This document shows, piece after piece, positions 34,966-48,021 of a DNA stretch of 64,000 nucleotides. Made by a program: the position numbers and the translations under genes. The stretch lies in NCBI GenBank assembly GCA_015680685.1, contig MNCI01022067.1, forward strand, positions 276,693-340,692, read 5' to 3'. Origin of the DNA: Gnetum montanum (taxonomy: Eukaryota; Streptophyta; Gnetopsida; Gnetales; Gnetaceae). A model generated the notes under the pieces. That model was not told where the DNA came from. It ran no database searches and was given only the letters and a program-made list of their open reading frames with translations. The stretch's first letter is position 1; the number at the start of each line of letters is the position of its first letter.

Positions 34966-36051
34966 TTTGCAGGCTTCTCAGAACCAACAAAATTCAGAGT
35001 CAATTCAGCTTTCAATGATTCAATCTTTCTTTTTTATTTGCTCATTTGCGATGCTACACTTTTTACCTGGATGTGCTGCGTTGGTTTTCTGCCCATCCAA
35101 GCTATTTTATTAGCAAATTTAATTTCTTCCACCCAAAAAATTAATAATGCCCTGACGTAGTCTTGTTCCAACAGAATGAAGTAAATGGTCGACATTTAAA
35201 AGACGCACTACATCATGTAACGCACAGAATGGACATTCCATAGCGAAAGTGAAGCATTAGGCCTATTCCCAGGTTTTCGATTAAGTTACGCTTATCTGTA
35301 TTTATGTTTTTCCAATTCATTAAAAAGGAAAAGGGGACAACCAGAGGGTATCCGTTGATTCTTCTAAATCAGATAAGTTTTGATGCAGAGGATGCTTTCG
35401 TGCAGTTTGGTTTACAAAATACTCAAATCTCATGCGGAGCAGAATCTGCCACGCGACAAAAATTGAAGAGGTAAAAACATGAATGTAGCTAGGTTTCTAA
35501 GTTGGATAGATAAGAGGGACATAGTTGTGAATAAAATAAAAAATGAATATACAAAATGCTAATTAGCACTTGTGGTGGTACCGGATAATGAGATGAATTT
35601 ATTTAGTTTAATTATTTATTTGTGATTTATATTTTTTAATATGAGTTAAAAGGTATTGTTGAGTTGGTTAGAGCATGTAAGTTATGGTTTTGATTCTAAG
35701 GGTCTAAGCACAATAAAAATGTATGTTCATGGCAACAAATATTAAACACTTATTATTTAAATTACAACAAAGAAGGTATGAGATAAAATAGTTAAAATAA
35801 TATTTTGGTGCCTTTATCCCATCTATGTCTTTTATGTTGTGCTAGAGTTTCACCTCTCTTTGGTGTTGTCTATGGTTGTACTTTGAACTTTTTCTTTATG
35901 AACACCCCTCATATATCCCATTTATGATGTTGCCTTTATTCCATCTATGTCATCTATAACAAGCTGACTATTAAGGTAGGTGAAGTAGTTAGATCATCAT
36001 CTTGATGTCTTTATCCCATGTATGATGGGTTGACCATTAGCATTTTTAAAT
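34966..36051. other. Upstream flank of the dehydrogenase
   Basis: Should contain the promoter of the minus-strand gene. No gene seen; decayed SINE-like text may be present at 35650-35740. Confidence 0.3.
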
Positions 36052-36143
36052 AACAATGAGGTGTCAGTGGTAAGACTCTTGATTTTGAAGCTCTAAGTTA
36101 TAGGTTAGATTCTATTAGGAAATGCCAAGTTATAAAGTTCTAA
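36052..36143 (+). mobile_element. SINE-like copy, first of a tandem pair
   Basis: AACAATGAGGTGTCAGTGG (A-box region), B-box-like GGTTAGATTCT, then AGTTATAAAGTTCTAAT. The next copy starts 96 bp later with the same AACAATGAGGT. Confidence 0.6.
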
Positions 36144-36147
36144 TATG

Positions 36148-36248
36148 AACAATGAGGTATTAGCCTAATGGTAAGATACATGATTTGGAAGCTCTAGGTC
36201 ATGGGTTTGACTCTAGTGAGCAATGTTGAGTTATATAAAATTCTAATT
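36148..36248 (+). mobile_element. SINE-like copy, second of a tandem pair
   Basis: A box TAGCCTAATGG (36160-36170) and B box GGTTTGACTCT (36204-36214), then GTGAGCAATGTTGAGTTAT. Best preserved copy; the B box differs from GGTTCGANTCC mainly by transitions. Confidence 0.65.
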
Positions 36249-36936
36249 GGTTTGTATATCTTGGAGTGTACCTATGTTTCACTTTTTTCAAGTTCCAACA
36301 TAAAGTTCTAATTTGACTATATGTATTGAGGGTGAATATTGTAACAAAAAGGTTTGAGAATATAAATGTAATAAAATTGAAGATAAGCTGCACTAATTAA
36401 ATCATGAGATGAAATAATTAGATCATCATCTTAGTACCTTTATCTAATCTATACCATCTAGGATAATTTATATTATACAAATTTACACTAAGGCCTTTAC
36501 ACCAGAATTAATGGCCAAAAATCATATGAAATGGTACATTTTTAGGTACAATTACATGAAGTTCTAGTAAGTGATGTATTACAAGTTCTCCTTCCATTCT
36601 TGTGCATTATGCACTTGCTTTATTCAATAAGGTCAAGGAAGCCTTCTAGTTTATGTTCAAACCCTAGATCATGGTCCTTTTATGCCTTACTTACTTACTC
36701 ATTGTGGGTTGATTACCTTTCATGACCCTAATGATGTTAAACTAACAGTTGTTTTTTATGTGGTGCTTCTTATTTTGTGTATCATTGGTTAACGGATTTG
36801 AAGTGACTTGGGTATATATGACTATCTCCAAAGCTACATTAATGGTTTTTAATCCTTGGGGTGGTTTTGTTTTTTCTTATTTTTTTTCTTTTTTACAGTG
36901 CTTCCTCTTTCTTAATATAACTTAACTATTCTTTCT
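36249..36936. other. No recognisable gene
   Basis: AT-rich sequence without coding or repeat similarity that I can recognise. Confidence 0.3.
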
Positions 36937-37620
36937 ATCTCATCATCATCCTAGCCTTGTCCCAAAAAAATGGGGTTGAAGACATTACCTTTTTTTTCTT
37001 TTCCCATTCACCTCTATGAAGAACTAGATCTTTATCTATTTGTAATTTCTTCATATCGTTTTCATTCATTTTATCCCTTGTTTTTTTTTTTTTGCCTTAG
37101 TTTTAGTGGCTTTCTTAAAATAATGATGCAACAACTTTTATTTTATAGGCTTATTATTTGATCTTCGTTGCACATACCCAAACCTATCTAAGACATCATT
37201 CTTGTAACTTATTTGAAATAAAATCCATTCCAAGTCTTTCTCTAATATTTGTATTATGCGATTTATCAATTTTGAGAACATTCAACATCGATCTAAGCAT
37301 TTGTATTTCTACCACAATGATTTGTTATTCATGCCTCTTTTGTACTACCCAACATTGAGCACCATATGAGATAGCAAGCTTGATTATGGTCATATAGAAA
37401 TTTCCCTTGAGTTTTACTGAGATTATTTTATCACATAGAACACCACTAGTCTATCCTCATTTTAACCATCATTTCTCAATCCTATTTCTTATATCTTTTT
37501 CAATTTTACCATCTAATTGGAACATTGATCCTATGTACCAAAATTATTTGGAGTGAGAAAATTTTTGGCCTTGAATTGTCACTTCTATTTCACCATTGTT
37601 TTTTTTATCTAAAAAATGAA
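36937..37620 (-). mobile_element. RTE-type LINE, 3' end of the RT ORF and tail
   Basis: Read on the minus strand it encodes, with stops and frameshifts, YIGSMFQLDGKIEKDIRNR, SGVLCDKIISVKLKGNFYM, IKLAISYGAQCWVVQKRH, then VVEIQMLRSM and NIRERLG. This is the C-terminal text of plant RTE-clade LINEs. The end carries CTTCAACCCCATTTTTTTGG followed by GACAAGGCTAGGATGATGA, like the known tail of that clade. The 5' part of the element is missing, as is usual for LINE copies. Confidence 0.7.
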
Positions 37621-38353
37621 ACTAATTTTGAAATTTGTATTATATCATTAGAATCCAACACTCTATATTGGTGATGGAGTCAATGCTTATCTTTTATACA
37701 ATAATTACATAATTAATAAAATGGACTAATACAACAGGGAATACTTAAAATTAACCAAAGATAGAGCATTAATATTTTTTTTTTCTTTTGGACTTGGATG
37801 AAAGAAAGATATATTCTTCATCATTAGCAAAATCTATTAAGTGTAATTTACAAGTTCACGCTTCATTATAGATATTTTACCACCATTTACCATTTTAATT
37901 ACAAATTTGTGAGAAAGATGGCTCAAGTGGTTAGCTCATTACTTGATAAGGATTTGTAGCTAAGTGATTGCTAAATCAAGTCATGTGTGCAGTTATGTCT
38001 TGGGTTACATGTTTTGCATCTTCAAATTTAATATAATAGCTGCAAGTAAATAAATAGTTTGCAACAAGTCAAATCACCTTCTTTAATGTTCTTTAAATAC
38101 ATTTTTTTACCCTTAATGTCTTATTGGATGTTCTATGAAATTTTGGTTTTATCAATTTTACATTGAGTTAGAGTCTTCATTGATATCTTAATATTAGAAA
38201 CTCATCTTTGTAGCCAACTTTTCCCATTATAAAGCCAACAAACATTTATGATTATAGCTAGTACTTATTTTGAAAATTTTGTAAATGCAATTATCAAAAA
38301 AATAAAATTTTAATGACTTGAAAAGTACATTGATAAAAAGGAAGTATGCATGT
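37621..38353. other. No recognisable gene
   Basis: AT-rich. May include further decayed LINE or SINE sequence (37915-37990), not firmly identified. Confidence 0.25.
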
Positions 38354-38455
38354 AACATTGCCCCAACATTGTTCAACACCCCAAGAAATTTCTTTGGATT
38401 TAATGGATTTAAAGTAAAAGACCTATGAACTAGACCTACCAACAACCAATAAGCC
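38354..38455 (-). repeat. Diverged repeat, copy 1 (possible coding fragment)
   Basis: The minus strand reads VAYWLLVGLVHRSFTLNPLN and KKFLGVLNNVGAM. It aligns with 40711-40810 at the protein level. Not recognised. Confidence 0.5.
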
Positions 38456-40710
38456 ACATTTCTCCAAAAAGAAGGTACTGATAATTGTGACACAACATAG
38501 GTATTGATAAATCCACATCTTGATGGTATGAATTTGAGGCTAGGCAAGCAATTCATCAAGGTCTCAAGAGCCTTGATCTTTTTTCAATATAATAGTGCTC
38601 ACAAAATTATCATAGACGTCCTCACTATCTCACAATTTGTAACTATGTTACCTACAATATTAAGGCTATAACTTAGAAACATGAAAGAGTAAGTAGTATT
38701 TACATGCAACACCCAAGCCATACAATACATCTAGCATGCAAATATCATAAACTAGATGTTATAAGATAATCTATGTTGTAACAAGGTGTAAAAGACCTCA
38801 AACATCATGCATAAAAATCATTGAAACTTGAGCACACATGGACAACCATGAGTCAAATGTATTTATACGAACATATGATTCTCTAATAAGGAACAAATAG
38901 AACACTTTCAAAATCTACACAACATCACATCAAGAAAGGGCATCCTTTCAAGTAGGATCATGACCTAATTAAAACAAAAGTTTCAAAAGAAATTCAAGGG
39001 TGCATTATGAGAGATAACACACTAAAATGATGAATTCAAGGTGGACAACATTAGGCCTCAATAGCAAGAGGAAGAGGGCTTTCAAAATCATTGTCATATT
39101 TGTCCACATAAAGAGAACATGAAGTTCAAGTAAAACAAAGCACTCTCATAATAAGAGAGGTTCTAAAATAACCAAATAGGATTGACAAACCTTGCAAAAA
39201 TCCCAAAATTTCAAACCCAACAATAGAGTCCTCAATCACATATCCTACAACCATAAGAGGAATATTCAAGAATGCATGCACTTAACCATATTTAACCTCA
39301 TAATAAAATGATCTAATGTGAGGGATTTGCAAAATCATTGTCAACAAAAAATGACAAGATTAAATAACCCACATGTAAAGCAACTAAGGAAAGTACTCAT
39401 AAAGGCATTTGGAGTAATATTGCGTTAAAGAACTAGTCAAGTTGGAATCACACAATGCCAAAGGATGAACCAACATCAACTAATACTACTAAGACAACAA
39501 TTTTCCATAGAAACATATGGATCCACGCCATAGCTAGAAAGACCATTAATAGTGAGAGAAGTCAAAAAATGAATATAATGCATGAAAGACTTGAGACAAA
39601 ACTAAAATAAAGACATGCACATAAATGAACGTAAACCCAATTGCAAATGCAATAGTCAATTTTCCTATAGAGGTTTGTGTCCACCTAGACCAAGGCTCAT
39701 CATGAGCACTTGTCTAATAGCACATCAACCAAAGGAACTAGATAAAATAATAATAACAAGAATCAAACCCAAGTTCTACTTATAAAAAAAGAGAAAAGTG
39801 GAATGCAAGGATCTCTCATCATACACATTAGAGTAAGCCATCTCAATACATGTTGGTGTGGAAACTAAAGTGGAGACAAGGTCTAATTCATCCTATATGA
39901 ATATTTAAAGACTAAGGATGGGAACTCCTTGAATAATAATAAGTTTATTACCAACAAAAGTTCCATCCAACTTCACCAAAGAAATTCAACTTGCTTCTCC
40001 ACTACTATAGATAGTTATAAAAGTCCAACATACGAATCCATGCCTATCTATAAGACCAATATAGCATAGGGAAGGCTCCAAGTAACAAGGTAATGGCTCT
40101 ACTAGCAATAGATATAATAAGGGCCTTACCAAAATGGGAATCCAAGGTAGGTGCAAGAGACAAAGACTCAAGTGATGAGGTGAAAATATTTTAGAAAATG
40201 GGCTACCATTTTTTGGTGAATATTTCTTTGATATAAATATTAGTATTAAGTCACATCTCTCTATCTGGAATCCTGTTCCTATTTTAAGTTTAGGCATGGA
40301 TGTTGCAAGGTGATATAAATGTTGTTACGACATGGACCTTCCTCCCTACTAATAAGTAATTTTCTTCACCTATTTTTATAAAGTAATAATTGTAAGGTTA
40401 TACACATGAGTAGACAATCTTAAATTAGAAAATTTTTTTCTTTCCATATGTATATATTTTATGTTGTCTACTCGATGCCAATGATATGATTTACTTTATA
40501 TTTTCCTTGTTCATTATTAATAAGTTTTTGGGGTTTGACACCCTCTTAGATACAAGAGACAAAACTCTCATGATTCAATATCAATAATGATAACCTACTA
40601 AAAGGACCTCATAATAAAAATTTCATGATCCGAAACTTAAAATCATAACATATTGGAAAATGTCATAATCATCGTAACACTTTGAAAGATGCTTCTATAT
40701 TATTTATAAC
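38456..40710. other. Unassigned AT-rich region
   Basis: Short open frames only. Probably an old unrecognised repeat, given the matching copies at both ends. Confidence 0.25.
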
Positions 40711-40810
40711 AACATTGCCCTACAATTATCTAACACACTAGGGAACTCCTTTGGATTGAATGGATTTGGAGTAAAAGACCTAGGGACTATGCTTACCAAT
40801 AATTGATAAG
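40711..40810 (-). repeat. Diverged repeat, copy 2
   Basis: The minus strand reads YQLLVSIVPRSFTPNPFNPK and EFPSVLDNCRAM, matching the copy at 38354-38455 (shared RSFTxNPxNPKxFxxVLxN). Same orientation, 2.36 kb apart. Confidence 0.5.
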
Positions 40811-42612
40811 TCCTACTTCTTTACCAAGAATGAAATAAACAACCCATAAGAATTTGCAAAAGCCATGGTCATAACTGTAAGAGGAACATCCACTAATTTG
40901 ACAATGGCAACCATAAACAAACAATATTAAGGACATCATTTGTGGGTATTGATAATGTATCCCCAATGGATGACTCATTCCTAGATCCCTCATGGTCTAG
41001 TATAAGGTTTAGTAATGAGTTGCACCAAATCTTCCAATACACATTGCCTATGTATTCATGACCACTACAAAATTAGGCTTACATGTAGTCCTTGAAGTAG
41101 AAAATAAGAATAATGAGGTAAATAGTAGGAATAGGGTAGAGCCCTATTTTCCATGAATCTGTTAAAGTAGGGAGGTTTCCTTAAGATCATAGTATCACTT
41201 GAGGATAACTCCAAGTGTTCCATGGTCCTTGAATCATAGAAACAAAGGAGGAGAACTACAAACCCAGAGACCTTGCTTACAATACATTCATTAATAATAG
41301 AACACAAGAAAACACACTATAAATGTCACAACCATATGAATAATACATGTAATCATAATAGGAAGAGAATGTATGTAAAAGAGTACATTTATGTCTATAA
41401 TTGGAACAATTAAGCTATTAACTTTGATGCATAAAGAAGTTTACCTTGGGCAATAGACATGCATGTTTAGTTTGTCAAAAAGATAAAAAAGTACAAATTA
41501 CCTCACGTATTAGACATGCATGTGTAGTTTCTCAAAAATATGAAAAAGAACATATGATCGTATTGATAATCTTTCCCTTTTTAAAGTCTTCTATGCATTT
41601 TAAGCAAATTCTTGAAATCAAAGATGCTTTGAGTCAGTAGCATTTCAAGGGAATTGACTTTAGTCATTAGATAAATATCCTTTTATGTCCTAGTAGACCA
41701 CAATGATTAAAACATGGCATGTGGGGAAAGAGTAAAATCATGAAGCATGTACACTCAATCTATCATGTGAGAAAATAAGCACTATTTGCCCCTTGCCAAG
41801 CCAACAAACATGTGTTACATCGTTAAGAAATAAAAAAGTCATGTCTCATGTGTGTTGTCCAAAGCTTAGAAAAAGGGAGCATGTAGCCCTAGTGATGCAT
41901 GGACCAACTTAATTGGATTTGTAAGGATTACAACTTTGAACAAGAAAAAGAGAACTCAAAAACTCACAAAATTAATTGAAACAAATTTTATAACCTTACA
42001 CAAAACTGAGCCTAACACCAAAGCAACATCAAAAACCCATAAACCCCACCTAAATATAGTATAGGATTTTTTCAAAATTTCATTTTAACTAACACATCAA
42101 CCTAGATTTAAGAAAACACCTAGTTCCTATACTAGAAAAACCTCAAAAATACACATAAAAATGGTTGAGTATGCATCTGGGGGTCTTGACATCTTATCTT
42201 CCCTTCCAAAGTTTTATTCTTGTAATGCTATCTCTACTAATTCTATGTTTCTCTTGTAAATTGTTTTCTTTACTTCTTATTCTAACTCTACAAATTTAAT
42301 CCCCATCATGCATTCTTGCAATTTTATTAAAGTAACTCTACAACTATTAGAAGTAGTTACTTTAGGAAAAAGGCACCATTTCATAGCATCATTATGGTGG
42401 TCACTTTCTCTCATTAGATATTACTTTATTACCATGTTGATTTTTTGTATTGATTTAACCTAAGTTCTATAAAATTTTGCTCAGAGAATCTTTGTGTAAG
42501 ATGAGAAATACAATTGAAATTTTTTTCATGTACTATAAGCTTATTAGTTGAACTTTGTAACAAAGGAATATTATGTTTTGCTAACTAATTCTCTTATACA
42601 TTGTTACATTAT
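40811..42612. other. Unassigned region with a short tandem duplication
   Basis: No gene seen. A 57-bp period duplication lies at 41441-41555, with TTAGACATGCATG-like words starting near 41455 and 41512. Confidence 0.3.
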
Positions 42613-43450
42613 TGATGAATCGTGTTTTACTTAAGCTCTAATATCAGGTACATGATATTGTGGCCCAAGATGTGATATTGGGCATGCGATATTGTGAGGT
42701 ACTTCTGGGCCTATAAATATAGCCCTTGGGCATATGATTTAGTAGCAATTTTTGAAGTCAAGTAGTGAAATTCTTGCAATTTGTTCATTTGAGAGTTAGA
42801 ATATTTTCCAAGTACTCGTAGCAAGATGTCTAAGTGTAATCGAATCTTTATTCAAGCACTGATGTACCTAAACACACCATTGTGTTGCAATAAAGACGAG
42901 CTCTTTGATTCATCCTTGCAGCACTTGAGAATTTCTTTCTTTATGCATTTATATATCATGATTTCATGAAGTTCACATTTAATGTTATTCATTCAGCAAT
43001 TAATTTTGATTAATTAAGCAACTAATTAAAACACACAACCACGACCCCTTTGAACATACATGTGACACTTGGTAGCTCAGAAACGGTTAGCGTTTGATAA
43101 CCTAGCAATGTTTACACAAAGTTCAGGATGTGTCCAGGAAGTGGGGATGGTTACTTATGTTAAGTTAGATTAGACAATAGTTTCCTTAGCATTTAATTAC
43201 TCTCACTTTCATTATTGTTTTTAGGCAATCCAATGGATGAAACATAAAATGATAAAATCTTATGCCTCAGTTACACTTAACCTTACACTTGCACTTCACA
43301 AGTGAGACTAGGAAGACAACAAATAAGCAACATAAACTCACCGTTTAGCTCTAGCATACTTGGTTGTTAAAATCTACAGAATTCAATTGGATTGCACGTG
43401 AACACCTATAATTTGTATGGTTGGGCATAGGGGTACCTTGCTGCTCATCA
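42613..43450 (+). repeat. A4 5' LTR
   Basis: Starts TGATGAATCGTG and ends CTGCTCATCA. U3 has GATATTG words (ATGATATTG, GTGATATTG, GCGATATTG) just before TATAAATA (42712). The R region (TTTGAGAGTTAGAATATTTT) matches A2. Confidence 0.75.
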
Positions 43451-43451
43451 T

Positions 43452-43469
43452 TGGCACTGTTGCTGAAAA
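43452..43469 (+). promoter_or_regulatory. A4 primer-binding site
   Basis: TGGCACTGTTGCTGAAAA matches the tRNA-Asp-type site at 12 of 18 positions, and all differences are transitions. Confidence 0.7.
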
Positions 43470-43617
43470 CTTTAGTTCTACGTGTGCTATCTAAACATAG
43501 TAAAACTTAACAACCTTGTTGTTCAAATCCTAAAAGTCAAATCTTACAAAAACAAAATTATTATTACAACTAAATTAAATCTTAATCGCACACTACATAT
43601 TGATTCAATAATATAAA

Positions 43618-45940
43618 ATGTCTTCTTCTCGCAGGAGTCTATGTTCACCCAAGGTAGACTAAGTGCCTCAACAAGACTGGGTGGTATATGCTCATCCCGA
43701 TGAGTATGTACTAGACTTCACCTTCATCTTACATCAAGATGAAATGCTATGGTGGCACAACATGGAAAGCAACATTATGTTGCCACTAGATTGATTTGTT
43801 CCAGCTATGCTCTAGCTAATGCTTGCAAAACATGGACTTCAACATCTTCATGGGGAGTATGAGATGTGAGATCCTAATTCAAGGGATTATCATCCCACTA
43901 AAGCACAAACGTTAAGGGATTGTTAGCTAGAGAAACAACATGAGCTTTTGAAGGGCAAGGGATCAAACACTTTTCCATCTTTACTTAGCCTATTGGATGG
44001 AGATGAACACTTCTCTGGGGGCTTTTCCTTTGATGACACTCCTCTCTTTGATTTTGGTTAAGGGGATCTCAACCAGAATGTGTAATCCACAATTCATAAT
44101 ATTGGTTTTGGTTGGAACAAATTTAATGACAAAAATGAATCTAGAGGAGAAAGTCATGATAAAGGGGAAAATGGAAGTCATGATCACGATTGTGGTCACG
44201 ATCATCGAAGAGAAGGTGGTAGGCATCAGCACGATGCAAGTCCTCCTTCCTCTTCCCTTTCATCATCTTCTTTGTCATTGTCTAGCTCAGATTGTGGCCG
44301 CAGAGGGCATGATTATGATAGAGGTGATCGACAGGACCAAAACAAAAAAAGGGACCATCAGGATAGTCATGATAAAAGGTGTGGGTAATCTAAAGAGACC
44401 CACCACCATGAAAGAAGGGTTAGTAGAGAACATTGTAGGCACCATCACTATGGCCTTGATGAGCCTCTACTTGCCACTTGGAGCATGTTAAACATTACAA
44501 AGGCTATGAGGATTCCAACAAGGCATGTAAAGGATAGCAAAATAAAGAGGTTATACATGAACAACATCCCTCAGTTTGAGGGAGGCTATGACGCTAATCT
44601 ACAAAATCATCTCCAAGCCTTCTAGGATGCATGTGCCTTGAAAAATATCGAGAACGATTGACAAAAGCTGAAATTATTTCCAAGGACACTCATTAAGGAA
44701 GTAGAAAATTGGTACTAGTCCTTGGAGCTAGAATCAATCCAATGGTGGAGTACAATTTTAGAATTATTTAATGACAAATATCAAACATACTCCTGAGCGT
44801 CCAATCTGAGGAAGAAGATCCAAGGGTGGAAACAAGGAAACCATGAGCCCTTGGATGCTATTATTGGCTGATACTACTCTCTGTTGCACAAGTGTCCTGA
44901 CCATGGATACTCTCAGCTTGATCAACTCTGCCATATCATAGATGGGTTGTGGTCTGAAACAAGAAAAACCCTTGGCATCTATGCTCAAGGGATATTGATA
45001 AAGTTAAGTGCTCATCAAATTCAAAAGTTAATTGAGTAGGTAGCTAGGGAGGAGGGAGAATTGAGAAAACAAGAAAGTGTAGAGAAATACAATAGGGATC
45101 CTTCTATTCGCAAAAGGGGGGTTCGATTTTGAAATAGTGAGGATGAGTTAACAAGAGATGAGGTGGCTAATCAGAAAACCTTACCACTCCAAAAATTGCA
45201 ATCTAAAATTACAGCTAAGGTTAACCAATTATGGGACTACATGAACAATAAGTTTCAAGCTATCTTAAAAATTGTTGAAGAGTTCAAGGAGCAAAGTGGT
45301 GAGCATGAGCACCTAAGACGTAAGGAAGCTAAACATGTCATATCCAAGGGTAAGGGTAAGATGGCTACGATAGAGATGGTTGCAAATAGTGAATTAGATG
45401 ATGATGGTACGTGTGACATCTACTAGTATGAATATTCCAATGGATGCTCTCCAGTTATGTCACACTTGTAGGAATTTGGGGTGTATGCCTTACATCCATG
45501 ACTTGCACAAAGGAAAACACCCAAAAGATTACCTTATCCACAAGGAAACTCTCAACAGTTCCACCAACCACAGTAGTATTATCCAAGTGGAAATCCATTG
45601 CAACCCTATGAATTGTACCAGTTGTGGCAGCAACCATAATCATGGGCATTAGCACCTTCAAGACAGTAGTACCCCTACCGGCAACTAGATCCCTATGGTT
45701 ATTATATTCAACAACCTTCATCTCCATGGGACTTCTATGGTCATGTTGCTACTTACCAATCTCACCACTACCCTCCTAAAGTGTACCAACTACCATATGC
45801 AAGGAGGGACACCACCTACTATCCTCATGCTCCTCCTATTCCTACACCTACTCCTCAGCCTCTTACCCAGCTACCACCTGTACCATCCATGCAAGGTGAA
45901 TTGCCTTCCCAACCATAGCAAAGAAATGCTACGAGGGTAG
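43618..45940 (+). pseudogene. A4 gag
   Basis: Starts MSSSRRSL at 43618. The frame then gives HPDEYVLDFTFILHQDE, a stop-containing stretch, a His/Asp-rich linker with several frames, LKLFPRTLIKE-type gag core, RKQESVEKYNRDPSIRKR-like charged region, KITAKVNQLWDYMNNKFQ (45163-45426), a knuckle remnant and a Pro/Gln/Tyr-rich tail that runs into protease. Domain order equals A1. Several stops replace Gln or Trp codons. Confidence 0.75.
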
Positions 45941-46040
45941 TTAATATGCAGCTGATTAACCAACCAAGTGAGTTGAAACCACAATCAAAGAAAAGATCCT
46001 TCTTCCAACTCGCAATCCACCAAATCCCTCAAACACATCA

Positions 46041-48021
46041 GTGGTTGGTATCCTTGATCCTCTACCTTCCTCTGACTCATCTTTATCTGAGTCCCCTTCA
46101 AATCAAAATCCCTCTCGTATCCATATTGTAATGTTGACCCATGTTGTATATGATTGGATTCAACCCGGTAACTTGCCTAGGAAGTTAGCTGATCCTGAAA
46201 GTTCCATAGTATATTTGCAAATTGCTAGGAATGAGCCTTGTAAATCTCTTCTTGACTCTAGTTTTGGTGTTAATCTGATCTTGCATGAGATGTACACTAT
46301 GTGGAACCTTCCTCCCTTGAAAAAGAGCAACATTAGGTTGGAATTGCTAAACCAATCCATCACTATTCCATTGGAACTAGTAGAAGACATCATGACCACC
46401 ATTTATGGGTGGTCATATCCTATCGACTTCCTAGTAAACTGCAAGGGGAACTTCCCAATTATTATGGGAAGGGCATGGTTAAGCACTATTGATGCCAAAA
46501 TGGGCATTAGAGATATTTCCTTAGAGATATCTAAAGGAAATGAATTTTGGAAGATCGAGAAGAAGAGGGTTCAATGTATTGCATATAGCGATTTAGGTTG
46601 TCATTGTTTGCAGAAGCTATGATCCGTGAAGCAAACCTCTATCTCTACATGTAATCATTGTGCATTAGAAGTTGAAATCCAAAGATGTCTATACGTGGCA
46701 GCCATGAAATAGGAAGGCACCTAGTGGTTGATAGCTAATTCTAGCAGCAGTACATTGTGCATGGAACCTACTAAGCGCCTAACGTGTGATTATGTTGCAA
46801 GTATGGATGAACTTGAGCAAGTTCATCACCAGCTCTCTGATGGAGTAAATGATGATATCAATTGGGAGAGTTGGAGATTCCTGATAATTTCAAACAAGAA
46901 TCCCTTGAATTAAAGATACTACTAGCTAGAATGAACTACATGTTCTTAAAAAATAAAAAGCTAGTCATTATTAATGCCAAACTTGCTACAAGATAAAAGA
47001 AGATGTTGATGAATGTTGTGGAAAAATGGTCAACAACCTTTGCCTAGTCATATTCTGAGCTCATAGGAATAGATCCAAGAATATGCTAGCACCAGATATA
47101 CACTGATCCTACCATTAAGTCGAAACGATAGCTGTAGTGGCGTTTGAATCCCAAATTAAAGCAGGTTGTCAAACAGGAGATCAAGCAACTCCTCAAGGCA
47201 GGATTCATCTACCCTATTGTAGATAGTAAGTAGGCTAGCCCACTTGTGATCATGCCCAAGAAAGGAGGAAAATGGTAGGTGTGCATCAACTTCTGGCTGC
47301 TTAATATGGTAACTTTCAAATATCATTTTCTGTTGTCTTTTGTCAACCAAGTGCTAGACACCATTTCTAGGCATAGCTATTGTAGTTTTCTAGATGGTTA
47401 TAGTGGCTAAAACCAAATCCAAATCACACCAGAGGACCAGGTGAAGATGACTTTCACAAGTCCTTGGGGGACTTTTTCTTATCATCAAATGCCATTCGAT
47501 CTATATAATGCCCTTGCTACATTCCAGTGATTAGTCCTTAGCATTTTCACGAACAAATTGTTAGTGGGGTAGAAGTCTTCATGGATGACTTTTCTACCTA
47601 CGGAGCTACGTTCAAGTAAGCCCTAGATTGTTTTGAGCAGGTGTTAAGGAGATGTGTCAAAAAAAACCTTTGGCTCAATTTGCAAAAAAACCATCTTATG
47701 ATCCAGGAAGGCATAGTCTTGGGGCACTGTATCTCAAAAGTAGGAATCAAGGTGGACCCTAAAAAGATAAAGGTCATCCAAGGAATAACTCATCAACCAA
47801 AAATAGTTAAAGAAGTGTGGTTATTCCTTGGTCATATTGGCTACTACTAGCACTTCATTAAGAATTTTTCCAAAATTGCCAAGTCATTGGTTGAATTAAC
47901 AAACAAAGAAGCACCATTTTTCTGGACCCCTGCATGTGAAACAACATTTCAACAACTGAAGTAGAAGCTTATTGAGACCCCAATTCTACAAGCATCTGAT
48001 TGGTCCAGGCCATTTCATGTG
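46041..48021 (+). pseudogene. A4 protease and reverse transcriptase, truncated
   Basis: Protease at about 46110-46540 has SLLDSSFGVNLILHEMY, where A1 has LLDSGSG, and a C-terminal FPIIMGRAWLSTIDAKMGI. RT runs from about 47100 (IKQLLKAGFIYP) through SFLDGYSG and the damaged FxDDFSTYG region (about 47585) to LWLNLQKNHLMIQEGIVLGH (47641-47850) and a connection toward RNase H. It ends at 48021 with PFHVM-like coding. Confidence 0.8.

Larger units (their letters stand above)
42613..48021 (+). mobile_element. Athila-like element A4, 5' LTR to RT, truncated
   Basis: LTR (42613-43450), primer site, gag, protease and RT in the family-A order. It stops abruptly at about 48021, at the place where A2 continues into RNase H, and the next base belongs to the A5 LTR. 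Stops and frameshifts are fewer than in A2. Confidence 0.85.

Noticed and set aside
43997-44491. 164-codon open frame in A4 gag linker
   Set aside because: Other-frame reading of the His/Asp-rich gag linker; relatives have no counterpart.
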